Made by a program: the position numbers and the translations under genes. Shown here in pieces: positions 34,048 through 40,519 of a DNA stretch of 40,519 bases (positions are counted from its first letter, which is position 1; the number at the start of each line of letters is the position of its first letter). The DNA is taken from assembly GCA_022760475.1 (NCBI GenBank), contig JALEFZ010000019.1, positions 1 to 40,519 of the forward strand, in the 5' to 3' direction. Origin of the DNA: Bacteroidia bacterium. GTDB taxonomy: Bacteria; Bacteroidota; Bacteroidia; J057. Below the pieces are notes generated by a model. It was given only the letters and a program-made list of their open reading frames with translations, was not told where the DNA came from and searched no databases.

Positions 34048-34773
34048 CTAACCCAAAAAATTATCCAATCGGCTTGCTCGGCTCTTGATCAACCAGGTGC
34101 CCAGCCAGCCGATGGCTATCCATCCCAGCGCCAGCCACTCAGCCAGGCCCCAGGCCTGCGGCCTCAGCATCTCCCCCAGGCTTCCGCCCAGACAGATCAT
34201 GCTGACCATGGCACCCGAAACCGTGGCGATTAGCCACAATTGCATCGCCTGCTTCGGGCGGAGCTGTATCCATCCCATGAAGTCATTCCGGATGCCGTTC
34301 CAGGCTTGGCCAAGTTTCCTTGGTCCGGCTTTGCTCTCAAGGATCTCGCGGCGCTCGTTTTCATAATTGGGGAAGAAGAATTCGAAGACCAGGCCGAAGA
34401 GCACCTTCATCCCCAATAATGCCCAAAGGGCTTGTTTGGTATTGAGTGATGCGTCTCGCCAAAAAGGTGTCAAAATGGCCAACTGGAAAGATGTCAGCAT
34501 GACCAGCTTGGCAAAGTGCCACAGAGAGGTGAATCCCACCAAGGGGCCGTGGAGCAAAAAGCCCCAATACTTCCAGTACGCATGGCCATCCCATGACCAT
34601 TTGTTTTGCCATGAATCCGGACCTGCGAAGGCCTTGATGAAGCGGCCCCATGGCGTAGGCTTTCCTGCCCAATACTCAAAGATGGAGTCCTTGTAGCGGT
34701 ACCTGACCGTGTCCATCACCGAATTGGCGATGGCGGCCAGGAGCAGTAACATTAGAATGATAAAAAGAGTCAT
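34048..34773 (-). CDS. Multi-pass membrane protein, last gene of the replication operon
   Basis: A 241-residue membrane protein with about five hydrophobic segments: residues 1-18, about 70-92, 110-135, 175-200 and 210-230 (WLALGWIAIGWLGTWLI). A Trp-rich region at 35-75 (GRFIKAFAGPDSWQNKWSW) lies before the second helix. No family recognised. It is in an operon with the primase-helicase and is clearly G+C-rich, like the rest of that operon. It may be a membrane component of the replication or assembly machinery. Confidence 0.75.
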   Translation of the reverse strand: MTLFIILMLLLLAAIANSVMDTVRYRYKDSIFEYWAGKPTPWGRFIKAFAGPDSWQNKWSWDGHAYWKYWGFLLHGPLVGFTSLWHFAKLVMLTSFQLAILTPFWRDASLNTKQALWALLGMKVLFGLVFEFFFPNYENERREILESKAGPRKLGQAWNGIRNDFMGWIQLRPKQAMQLWLIATVSGAMVSMICLGGSLGEMLRPQAWGLAEWLALGWIAIGWLGTWLIKSRASRLDNFLG

Positions 34774-34810
34774 TGTTTGATTGTTGTAAAGTGAAATTTG
34801 TGGTAAATGA

Positions 34811-35059
34811 TTAAATGTTCAGGCTGTCGCAATCCATGACTTGTACCTCTCCGTTGTAGGTCGGTGTGTAATGGATCTCAATGTGGCTTTTCTTGATCTT
34901 TTGGAGCTCTTTGGCATCCAAGTTGAAGGGCTGGAGCTGGAGCTTCGGGTCGCAGCTTGGACAGGCCGGGCAGTAGGGCTTGTTCATGAAAAGCATGATC
35001 AACATGCCCCCGGCAAGTCCTGCTACACTAAACAGGATCGCTTGAATTGTGGAATTCAT
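34811..35059 (-). CDS. Small membrane-anchored protein with CPACPSC motif
   Basis: An 82-residue protein with an N-terminal membrane helix (about 5-25) and the cysteine motif PYCPACPSCDP, a possible metal or disulfide site, directly after it. A short polar tail follows. It overlaps the upstream gene by 32 bp. The helix resembles the Rz-type or small inner-membrane proteins of phages, but no signature is visible. Confidence 0.68.
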   Translation of the reverse strand: MNSTIQAILFSVAGLAGGMLIMLFMNKPYCPACPSCDPKLQLQPFNLDAKELQKIKKSHIEIHYTPTYNGEVQVMDCDSLNI

Positions 35060-35303
35060 AGGAAATCAATTTGTATGTGGGTATGGTAAATGGTTGGGAA
35101 TCTCCCTTGGCCAAGGCCTCCAGGAGTCGCTTCATCAATACAGGTATGACCAGCTTGTGATCCTCCGAAAAATTGGGGCCCGGACGTTTGTGGGGAATGA
35201 CCCCATCTCCGCCTACAGCAATCAATTCCTCGATGATGGCCTCATCCGCATCCAATGAGATGCGGGTGAGGAAACTGGCTTGTATCATCAATTGTGCCTT
35301 CAT
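35028..35303 (-). CDS. Small protein of unknown function
   Basis: A 91-residue soluble protein, helical in the first half (DADEAIIEELIAVGGDG) and containing a basic loop (PHKRPGPNFSEDHK). No family recognised. It overlaps the following gene by 32 bp and shares an ATGA-type junction with the preceding one, so it is translationally coupled in the replication operon. Confidence 0.62.
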   Translation of the reverse strand: MKAQLMIQASFLTRISLDADEAIIEELIAVGGDGVIPHKRPGPNFSEDHKLVIPVLMKRLLEALAKGDSQPFTIPTYKLISYEFHNSSDPV

Positions 35304-35497
35304 TCCACTGGTGTTTTGGGGGTGTAGGCAACCAGGGTATCCCTGAGGCTGAGTATGCGCTCCATCGGCCCCTTGAAATATTGGCGATGGCCATCGATGA
35401 TGAAAAAGAAACGGCCATTCTCCTTTTGAGTTTTCAACTCACTGATGAAGGAGATCTTTTCTGTGTCAATGACATAGTTTTGAATAAATAGTCTCAT
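35300..35497 (-). CDS. Small protein of unknown function, coupled to both neighbours
   Basis: A 65-residue soluble protein with predicted strands (YVIDTEKISFISELKTQKEN, RFFFIIDGHRQYF). No family recognised. Both ends overlap neighbours by 4 bp (ATGA), which makes it a real coding unit rather than a chance ORF. Confidence 0.65.
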   Translation of the reverse strand: MRLFIQNYVIDTEKISFISELKTQKENGRFFFIIDGHRQYFKGPMERILSLRDTLVAYTPKTPVE

Positions 35498-36699
35498 GCT
35501 GTCAAATCTTTGTTTTCAATTGCTACTCTCAGATAAGTGGATACTGTTTTTCGGTCGATTCCCGCTCGGGAAGCAATGGCAGTCTTGTTGTAGCGTCCCT
35601 GGCTCTCCAGGACTTCCCTGGCAGCCTTGACAAAACGCTTGTATTTCGCTTTGGATAAACCGCGGTATTTGTCCGGCTGTACCTGGCGGCTGTACTTCGG
35701 ATGGCGGTTGTCCGTTTCCCCGGTCAAAATGACCTTTTCGTGGTACTCGGATTCCCCGGCTTTCCCCGCGGAAAAATCCCCGGGATTTTCTCTCAGTTCG
35801 GCTTGGGGAGAAAGTTTAAAATCCACAGCCTCCTTTTCCCCGATTTTTTCCCCGGCTTTTTCCCCTTGCATGGCTGTGGCCACCGAACGATAACCAATGT
35901 CCTTGGCGGGCTTGCCCTTGGCCAGCTTGCGGTCTCTCTTGCCGTCCTGCATGTCCCACAGGTCAATGAAACCCGCAATGGGAATGCTGATCAACAGCAT
36001 CAGCACATAAATGGCCACTGACATGAGGCGAAACGACCAGGTGGCAAAACTTTGGCGGTTGAGTTTCTTCTCTGTCTCGCCCTGGTGGTGCTGCCGGTCG
36101 GCGCGAATGGCCTCCTGCTGGAGCTTGACGAAGTCCGCTCGCTGGCGCTGCAGTTCCCTGACCTCATCCCGTGCATCCCAGCGCACCGTCCACTTGCCAC
36201 GGTACATGACCTTATTGGATTCGATGGTCTGGTCGATCGCAGCGATCTCCTCACTGAAGGGCATCTTGCCCTTGCCAAGCTTCTCAGAGAAGGTCTCCAC
36301 CACATAGGCCTGCTCCGAACGAATCGGAGATCCGAAGTAGTTCAAGGTGCCATCAAAGGCACCCACCAGCACAAAGATGATGGCATAGACCGCGACCCGG
36401 TTGGTGGTAACGGCTGCCCTTCGCTGGTCAATCCTCGAACTGATGTACTCCGCCAAGTTCGAAGCGAGGATGAACATCGCAAAGGCAATGGCAGCCGAAA
36501 TCGCCCAGGCTACTTCCATGCCGGCAGCCGGGATCATGTCCGCATAGATGGGTTGGGAGAGGTAGGCCGTAAAGAGGCTGCCAGCCAGGCTGAGTACGAA
36601 GCACACAAAGGCCACTCCGGCAGCATGCCGAACTTCCTTGGTACCCCAAAACGCTCCTGTGGCCATGGCCCACATAGGCAAAATGATTGCATTAAACAT
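35494..36699 (-). CDS. Four-helix membrane protein with C-terminal HTH domain
   Basis: A 401-residue protein. Hydrophobic helices lie at about residues 25-48, 62-88, 100-122 and 228-247. Between the third and fourth is a charged coiled coil (VRELQRQRADFVKLQQEAIR). After the last helix comes a long hydrophilic, Lys/Glu-rich linker and, at the very end, a helix-turn-helix (KTAIASRAGIDRKTVSTYLR). The C-terminus could bind DNA while the protein sits in the membrane, for example as a replication or partition tether or as a membrane-bound regulator. It is coupled by 4 bp to the small gene that follows. The family is unrecognised. Confidence 0.78.
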   Translation of the reverse strand: MFNAIILPMWAMATGAFWGTKEVRHAAGVAFVCFVLSLAGSLFTAYLSQPIYADMIPAAGMEVAWAISAAIAFAMFILASNLAEYISSRIDQRRAAVTTNRVAVYAIIFVLVGAFDGTLNYFGSPIRSEQAYVVETFSEKLGKGKMPFSEEIAAIDQTIESNKVMYRGKWTVRWDARDEVRELQRQRADFVKLQQEAIRADRQHHQGETEKKLNRQSFATWSFRLMSVAIYVLMLLISIPIAGFIDLWDMQDGKRDRKLAKGKPAKDIGYRSVATAMQGEKAGEKIGEKEAVDFKLSPQAELRENPGDFSAGKAGESEYHEKVILTGETDNRHPKYSRQVQPDKYRGLSKAKYKRFVKAAREVLESQGRYNKTAIASRAGIDRKTVSTYLRVAIENKDLTA

Positions 36700-36703
36700 T
36701 GTT

Positions 36704-36746
36704 TATCAGTTGAAAAATTTTTTACTTGATGTATCAGTTGAAAAAT
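36704..36746 (-). repeat. 15-bp direct repeat upstream of the membrane-HTH gene
   Basis: TATCAGTTGAAAAAT (plus strand) occurs at 36704-36718 and 36732-36746, in the 59-bp space between the primase-helicase and the membrane-HTH gene. It may be a leader duplication or a small protein-binding site. Confidence 0.9.
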
Positions 36747-36758
36747 CCCTCGTTTGGT

Positions 36759-38981
36759 TCAGGCCAGGCGGGGGTTGTTTTTTGCGAGCTTCTCCAGCTC
36801 CGTGCTCGTCAGATAATCTTCCGCTCGAAAGGTGTACCACTGGCCCACCTTGCTTTGTTCTCGAATCTCATTTGTCAGGACATCCCATTCGTAGACCGGC
36901 TTGCGCTGGTTTCGGGTAGGAGCCTCGATTCCCATTTTTTCTGTGAGGATCTTCTTGAGGTAGGCGCGATCGGTCCCCTTCAGGTCCATGGCCTTGAGCA
37001 GTTCCTTCAGCGTAAGGTTGCACTCCCTGGTGGCATACCTCCAGAAATACTCCACTACATAGTCCCTGATGGAGCGCTGCAAGACAGGCAGCGAGTCCTG
37101 GCAGGCCCGCATGAATTCGGGTGTCTTATAGAGCGATTCCCGAAACCACATCCTGCCTTCCTCCGGATGCCTGACCCTGCGGTTGGCGAGGTAGTAGAGA
37201 AAGGCCGGAACCTCCTTCTTCATGCGCTCCTTGGCCTTGGGGTCTTTATGCTTAAATTGAGGCACCTGACAGACAAAAAACCTGTTGTCGGATTCCTCCA
37301 GGGGAATGAACTTGGTCGGGTGGTTCGAGGTGATGACAAACTTGAGCATCACATCAATCTGGGTCTTGGTGGAGAATTTGGCATTCAAGAGGTCGCGATC
37401 TGCCGTAGATAGGCTCTTGAGCTTTTCCTTGGTGTCCTGCTTTTCAATCAGGCCTTCCTCGATGCAGGCCACCAACTTCGAAATGTAATGGGCATTGAAT
37501 TCTCCTGTCAGGTCTGAGTTGCCCAGGCGAACCACATTTTCCCCAAAGAGCCACATCAACAAATTGACAAAGGTGGACTTCCCCGTTTCGTTTTCTTCCG
37601 AGACCAGGCAGATGATGGGCAGCTTCACCCTGGGCTTTTGAAAAAGCAGGCTCATCCAGTCCAGGGCCAACTGATACCTGGGCAAGCCACTCTCCAGGCG
37701 GCTTTCTCCGAAGACATGCTTGATAAAGGCATAGATGGTCGGAAAGCGGCCATACACCTGCTTGGTAGGCAGGGGGGCATACATGTTGTAGAGCCTTGAG
37801 CCATCGGGTAGGGCATAGACCTGCTTGAAGTCCTCGCTGTGGTCGGGAATGTTCACAAAGGTGTCAAACTTGGGGATCTGTGCCACAAACTCCTTGGGAT
37901 AGTCCTCCGAAATGGCTCCCTTCTTCCAGGGTTCCATGACGGGTACCAGGTCGCCCGATTGGGTAACGAGGGTGATCTTTTTGTAATAATCACAGCCTAC
38001 TCGCAGGAACTTAAAACTGTCCGGGTGTGCCAATTGCTCCACCTTGCCCGTCTCCTCCGAAAACCTGTAGCGCCCTCGCTTCCAGATGAATTCTTCCTCT
38101 CCGATCAGCTCCTCATAGCGGTTGTAAAAGAGGGAGACCGAATTGAGGCGAAAGAAGGCCTTCAACTGCTTGGGCTGGGATAGGCTGAGGTTGAGTCCCT
38201 GAATGTAGGGATTCTTCTCCTGGAGCTTCTGTGGATGGAGGGCTTTGAGGATGCCCTCGGTATCGGGGGAGGCATGGAGGAGGTCATCGAGTCCCTTTTC
38301 TTCCGAATCCTCATGGATCTGTGCAAAGTATGCCTCACAAGGATAGCTCTCCATGACGACAGAAAACTGCTGAACGGCCCGAAAGAAATTTTCCAGTCGC
38401 TCGGCCAGGTCTCTTTTCTCAAGGACATACTCGGGCTTGACCAGTCGGCTATCGGCATCGAGGAGCAGCACCAGCCGCTGGGGTTTGCAGACTTCTAGGA
38501 GTTGCTTGAGCTGCGATTGTAGCTCAGGCTTTTTGGAACCTTTTTTCCATCCCCAGATCCCTGTGATGCCTACGATGTGGAGTCCGTGCCTCCATCCTGC
38601 GAGGGCCTTAAACTGCCCTTCCACGACATAAAGGGTAGGGATTTCCTGCTTCTGTCTATAGGCATCTATGACAGTAGGGGTGAGGTAGATCCGATTGGGT
38701 CGACCCTTGGGATTCTCATACTTCCGCTTGGGATCTTCAGGTGCTCGGAGCCGCTTGACGATGTAGGAGACCTGCATGACATTGCCCGGGTTGTCAGTCT
38801 TGTCATAGACATCCATTTCTCCATTCAGGCTGAGGTATGGGATGCAGATGTTGCCATGATCATCGGGATATAGGAGGGGGAGGGATTGGAGGCCCTGGTC
38901 TCGCCAGATTTTTTGGGTAAAACCAGGGAAGTCCTTGGAGAGTCCGAGCTGGGCAAGTCTGGTGTTCAAGTAGTCGTTCAT
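36759..38981 (-). CDS. TOPRIM / SF3-type primase-helicase
   Basis: A 740-residue replication protein. Residues about 110-200 are TOPRIM/DUF3854-like with the pattern LYVVEGQFKALAGWRHG and LLLDADSRL. A middle region (200-430) of unknown fold links to a superfamily-3/D5-type (DUF5906-like) helicase domain (about 445-600): Walker A ENETGKSTFVNLL, Walker B LVACIEEGL, sensor-1 FVITSNHPTKF and the arginine-finger type EESDNRFFV. The C-terminal region (620-740) has a winged-helix-like character. Such proteins prime and unwind DNA of phages and plasmids. It is the main evidence that the element replicates autonomously. It is clearly G+C-rich. Confidence 0.9.
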   Translation of the reverse strand: MNDYLNTRLAQLGLSKDFPGFTQKIWRDQGLQSLPLLYPDDHGNICIPYLSLNGEMDVYDKTDNPGNVMQVSYIVKRLRAPEDPKRKYENPKGRPNRIYLTPTVIDAYRQKQEIPTLYVVEGQFKALAGWRHGLHIVGITGIWGWKKGSKKPELQSQLKQLLEVCKPQRLVLLLDADSRLVKPEYVLEKRDLAERLENFFRAVQQFSVVMESYPCEAYFAQIHEDSEEKGLDDLLHASPDTEGILKALHPQKLQEKNPYIQGLNLSLSQPKQLKAFFRLNSVSLFYNRYEELIGEEEFIWKRGRYRFSEETGKVEQLAHPDSFKFLRVGCDYYKKITLVTQSGDLVPVMEPWKKGAISEDYPKEFVAQIPKFDTFVNIPDHSEDFKQVYALPDGSRLYNMYAPLPTKQVYGRFPTIYAFIKHVFGESRLESGLPRYQLALDWMSLLFQKPRVKLPIICLVSEENETGKSTFVNLLMWLFGENVVRLGNSDLTGEFNAHYISKLVACIEEGLIEKQDTKEKLKSLSTADRDLLNAKFSTKTQIDVMLKFVITSNHPTKFIPLEESDNRFFVCQVPQFKHKDPKAKERMKKEVPAFLYYLANRRVRHPEEGRMWFRESLYKTPEFMRACQDSLPVLQRSIRDYVVEYFWRYATRECNLTLKELLKAMDLKGTDRAYLKKILTEKMGIEAPTRNQRKPVYEWDVLTNEIREQSKVGQWYTFRAEDYLTSTELEKLAKNNPRLA

Positions 38982-38995
38982 GCCAGGGAGGAGGT

Positions 38996-39259
38996 TTAGG
39001 TGTTTGGGACCAACTCATTAAAATCAAAGCTGCGCTGATAAAGCTCTTCCATCTGGCAGCCTATGAGCTGGCTGATGATGCGGGCTTCGGTAAAGGTGAT
39101 GTCATCCACCCGGTCATTGAGGACCAGGGAGAGGCGGTTGCGGTCAAAGGCCTGGTTCAATCTTTTGAAGATCTCCTTTCGCCTCGTTTCATCAATTATC
39201 AGTTTAATGCGGGCACCTATACAGTAAGGCTTATCGGCTGGTCTTTTTAGGCTTGCCAT
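38996..39259 (-). CDS. Small protein, probable early regulator or replication accessory
   Basis: An 87-residue protein, first gene of the replication operon, 14 bp upstream of the primase-helicase. The C-terminal half (ITFTEARIISQLIGCQMEEL) may be a helix-turn-helix of Cro type. It is transcribed divergently from the Xre repressor, so a Cro-like counter-regulator is plausible but not shown. Confidence 0.65.
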   Translation of the reverse strand: MASLKRPADKPYCIGARIKLIIDETRRKEIFKRLNQAFDRNRLSLVLNDRVDDITFTEARIISQLIGCQMEELYQRSFDFNELVPNT

Positions 39260-39276
39260 GTCAAGTTTTTTGTTTA

Positions 39277-39340
39277 CTTACTCAGTAAGATCCTTTATAA
39301 TTACTTAGAGAGTAAGACAATTTTAAAGTAAATACTTTAA
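39277..39340. promoter_or_regulatory. Palindromic operator cluster between divergent repressor and replication operon
   Basis: Three palindromes occupy the 105-bp divergent region: CTTACTCAGTAAG (39277-39289, perfect), CTTAGAGAGTAAG (39304-39316, near-perfect; same half-site GTAAG) and TTAAAGTAAATACTTTAA (39323-39340, perfect 18 bp). The first two share CTTAN-N3-GTAAG and are 27 bp apart, close to 2.5 helical turns. They are the likely binding sites of the adjacent Xre protein. Confidence 0.8.
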
Positions 39341-39364
39341 ATCACCAAGTAAATAAACAAATTC

Positions 39365-39721
39365 TTGAAGCAAAATATTCATATAGGCCAGATTATCAAG
39401 GACTTGCTTTATGAAAAAAAAATATCAAAGTCTGAGCTAGCTAGGAGGCTTGGCGAGACTCCCCAAGCAGTCAACCACAAACTTGGGAAAGCAAGTATGA
39501 CCACTGATAGCCTTCAAGCAATCATGATTGCCACTGGAATAAAGGCTTACGAAATATTTAATGAGGACCTCCCAGAGAGCTCTACCGAAACAATTCCTAA
39601 GCAAATAAATTCGGATTTAGAGTTGCAATTTCAACTTTGTAAAAAGGATGTAGAGCGTTATAAAGTCCAGTTAGAAGAAAAGGAGCGCATGATACAGTTG
39701 TTGATGAAGGATAGGGGATAG
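39365..39721 (+). CDS. Xre-family (CI-like) transcriptional repressor
   Basis: A 118-residue protein with an N-terminal HTH_3 domain (ISKSELARRLGETPQAVNHK, with SMTTDSLQAIMIATG as third-helix continuation) and a C-terminal coiled coil (ERYKVQLEEKERMIQLLMKD) for dimerisation. It starts with TTG; no ATG fits the HTH N-terminus. Divergent from the replication operon across three palindromes, it is the presumed lysogeny or copy-control repressor. It lacks a LexA/CI peptidase domain, so induction would not be by RecA cleavage. Confidence 0.87.
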   Translation: MKQNIHIGQIIKDLLYEKKISKSELARRLGETPQAVNHKLGKASMTTDSLQAIMIATGIKAYEIFNEDLPESSTETIPKQINSDLELQFQLCKKDVERYKVQLEEKERMIQLLMKDRG

Positions 39722-39801
39722 TTTGACCTGTTATTTGGGTTGAAGGTAGATAGGGGAGGTCTAGCGGAAGATTTTTAGGAAGAGATATAACATAGATATA
39801 G

Positions 39802-40519
39802 ATGAAGCGGATATTAATGGCTTTGGCATTTGTTTGTTTGGCTGCCCTGAGCCTCATGGGGCACCATAGGGAATATGATATTTTTGAGACTGAGCCTTTG
39901 AAGGAATTGAGGAAGACTGATTCAGTGAAGTATAAGCGATTGCGTGATCGGCAATTAAGGGGGATCATGGCTGCTTTAGGGGATTCCTCTTTGGTATTTC
40001 GGTGGAAAGCTTTGTCAGGCTTACAAGCAGAATATTGGGAAGGGGAAATCCCTGATAGCTGTTTGACATACTTGATCAAGCAGTTTAAAAAGGGAGATGT
40101 ATACCTTACTAGAAGTAGTTTGAGGGTATTACGGCAATGGAGTCAATTACCAGCTCCAGTTTTGGAACTAATTGTGGCCTTTTTAAAGGATGAGGATTCT
40201 GATGTCCGTAGCTACGCGGTTGAGGCCCTTGGTCGTCAAGAAAATCTAAGCGAGGCGGTTCTGCAAGCTATTGTGGCCTTGTTAAAGGATGAGTCTTCTT
40301 ATGTCCGTCGCTCTGCGGTTGAGGCCCTTGGTAGTCAAGAAAAGCTAAGCGAGGCGGTTCTGCAAGCTATTGTGGCCTTGTTAAAGGATGAGGATTATAA
40401 TGTCCCTCGCTCTGCGGTTGAGGCCCTTGGTCGTCAAGAAAATCTAAGCGAGGCGGTTCTGCAAGCTATTGTGGCCTTGTTAAAGGATGAGGATTATAAT
40501 GTCCGTAGCTCCGCGGTTG
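39802..40519 (+). CDS. HEAT-repeat protein with signal peptide (partial, runs off the window)
   Basis: The first 239 codons of an exported protein. A signal peptide (about residues 1-20, ILMALAFVCLAALSLMG) is followed by a helical region and then by near-identical 33-residue HEAT repeats of the PBS-lyase type, core AVEALGRQENLSEAVLQAIV then ALLKDED. At least three full and one partial repeats are seen. HEAT rods mediate protein contacts; no catalytic part is in view. It starts 80 bp after the repressor on the same strand. Whether it belongs to the element or to the host is open. Confidence 0.88.
   Translation, partial: MKRILMALAFVCLAALSLMGHHREYDIFETEPLKELRKTDSVKYKRLRDRQLRGIMAALGDSSLVFRWKALSGLQAEYWEGEIPDSCLTYLIKQFKKGDVYLTRSSLRVLRQWSQLPAPVLELIVAFLKDEDSDVRSYAVEALGRQENLSEAVLQAIVALLKDESSYVRRSAVEALGSQEKLSEAVLQAIVALLKDEDYNVPRSAVEALGRQENLSEAVLQAIVALLKDEDYNVRSSAV
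40171..40519 (+). repeat. 99-bp tandem repeat of the HEAT gene (continues past the window)
   Basis: Units start at 40171, 40270, 40369 and 40468, each 99 bp and almost identical at DNA level, including silent sites (for example GAGGCGGTTCTGCAAGCTAT), which points to recent expansion. Confidence 0.95.

Larger units (their letters stand above)
16128..39721. mobile_element. Putative integrated tailless provirus / integrative element (right end unresolved)
   Basis: The supported parts are a tRNA-adjacent tyrosine recombinase, a NACHT defence-like gene, a long leftward operon with candidate capsid, spike, cell-wall and holin-like genes, an origin-like AT-rich region, a leftward replication operon with a primase-helicase, and a divergent Xre repressor with operators. 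Base composition differs by eye from the left part and is mosaic, with 34-39 kb clearly richer in G+C. No tail, portal, terminase, relaxase or conjugation gene is seen. No copy of the tRNA 3' end was found rightward, so the right boundary given is only the last element-like gene and the element may extend past the window. Confidence 0.65.

Noticed and set aside
36052..36729. Plus-strand ORF of 225 residues
   Set aside because: It is antisense to the membrane-HTH gene in a G+C-rich region where chance ORFs are long.
36726..37412. Plus-strand ORF of 228 residues
   Set aside because: It is antisense to the primase-helicase, whose motifs are intact, and is a composition effect.
36759..38981. Walker A of this gene as a packaging ATPase
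   Set aside because: The TOPRIM-like N-terminus, sensor-1 and arginine-finger motifs mark it as a primase-helicase of SF3/D5 type.

Overview
The window is a piece of a Bacteroidota chromosome, probably a Saprospiria- or Cytophagia-like marine or freshwater bacterium. The signs are a secreted amylase with a type IX secretion sorting domain, a reg-prop/Y_Y_Y/LytS-type sensor kinase, a FISUMP-domain lipoprotein, a 7TM-AraC regulator and a Bacteroidota-type -7 element (TAnnTTTG) in front of a tRNA gene. The species cannot be read from the sequence.

Left part, 1-16,000 (host-like). A hybrid sensor kinase and a DUF3467 protein read leftward. ribF and two bacterial-PH membrane proteins follow on the plus strand. 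Next come a TIR protein with an N-terminal effector-associated domain (EAD11-like), a starch locus (a membrane AraC regulator with two periplasmic glycogen-binding-like domains, then a GH13 alpha-amylase with two starch-binding modules), and a tight three-gene operon: an EAD11-like transmembrane protein, a secreted two-helix protein and a FISUMP lipoprotein.

Right part, 16,055 to at least 39,721 (probable integrated element). A tRNA-Met(CAU) gene is followed at once by a tyrosine recombinase, the usual arrangement for a tRNA-targeted integrative element. A NACHT ATPase with 59 near-identical pentapeptide repeats comes next and looks like defence cargo. A long leftward operon (31,053 to 20,716) then carries many small membrane proteins, three consecutive beta-rich proteins that could be jelly-roll capsid subunits, a PKD/Ig protein without a signal peptide, a transglutaminase-like membrane protein, a peptidoglycan-binding membrane protein, an M23 peptidase and a holin-like protein. 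A second leftward operon (39,259 to 34,048, closed by a strong terminator) encodes a TOPRIM/SF3-type primase-helicase, a membrane protein with a C-terminal HTH and several small proteins. It faces a divergent Xre repressor across a region with palindromic operators. Between the operons lie an AT-rich origin-like region, a second pentapeptide membrane protein and orphan genes.

No tail, portal, large terminase, relaxase or conjugation gene is visible. The best reading is an undescribed, repressor-controlled provirus of a tailless, possibly membrane-containing icosahedral virus of Bacteroidota. This is an inference: no packaging ATPase was found, and the capsid call rests on predicted beta content, size and gene order. 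The right attachment site was not found and may lie beyond the window, where a HEAT-repeat gene with a 99-bp tandem repeat runs off the end.
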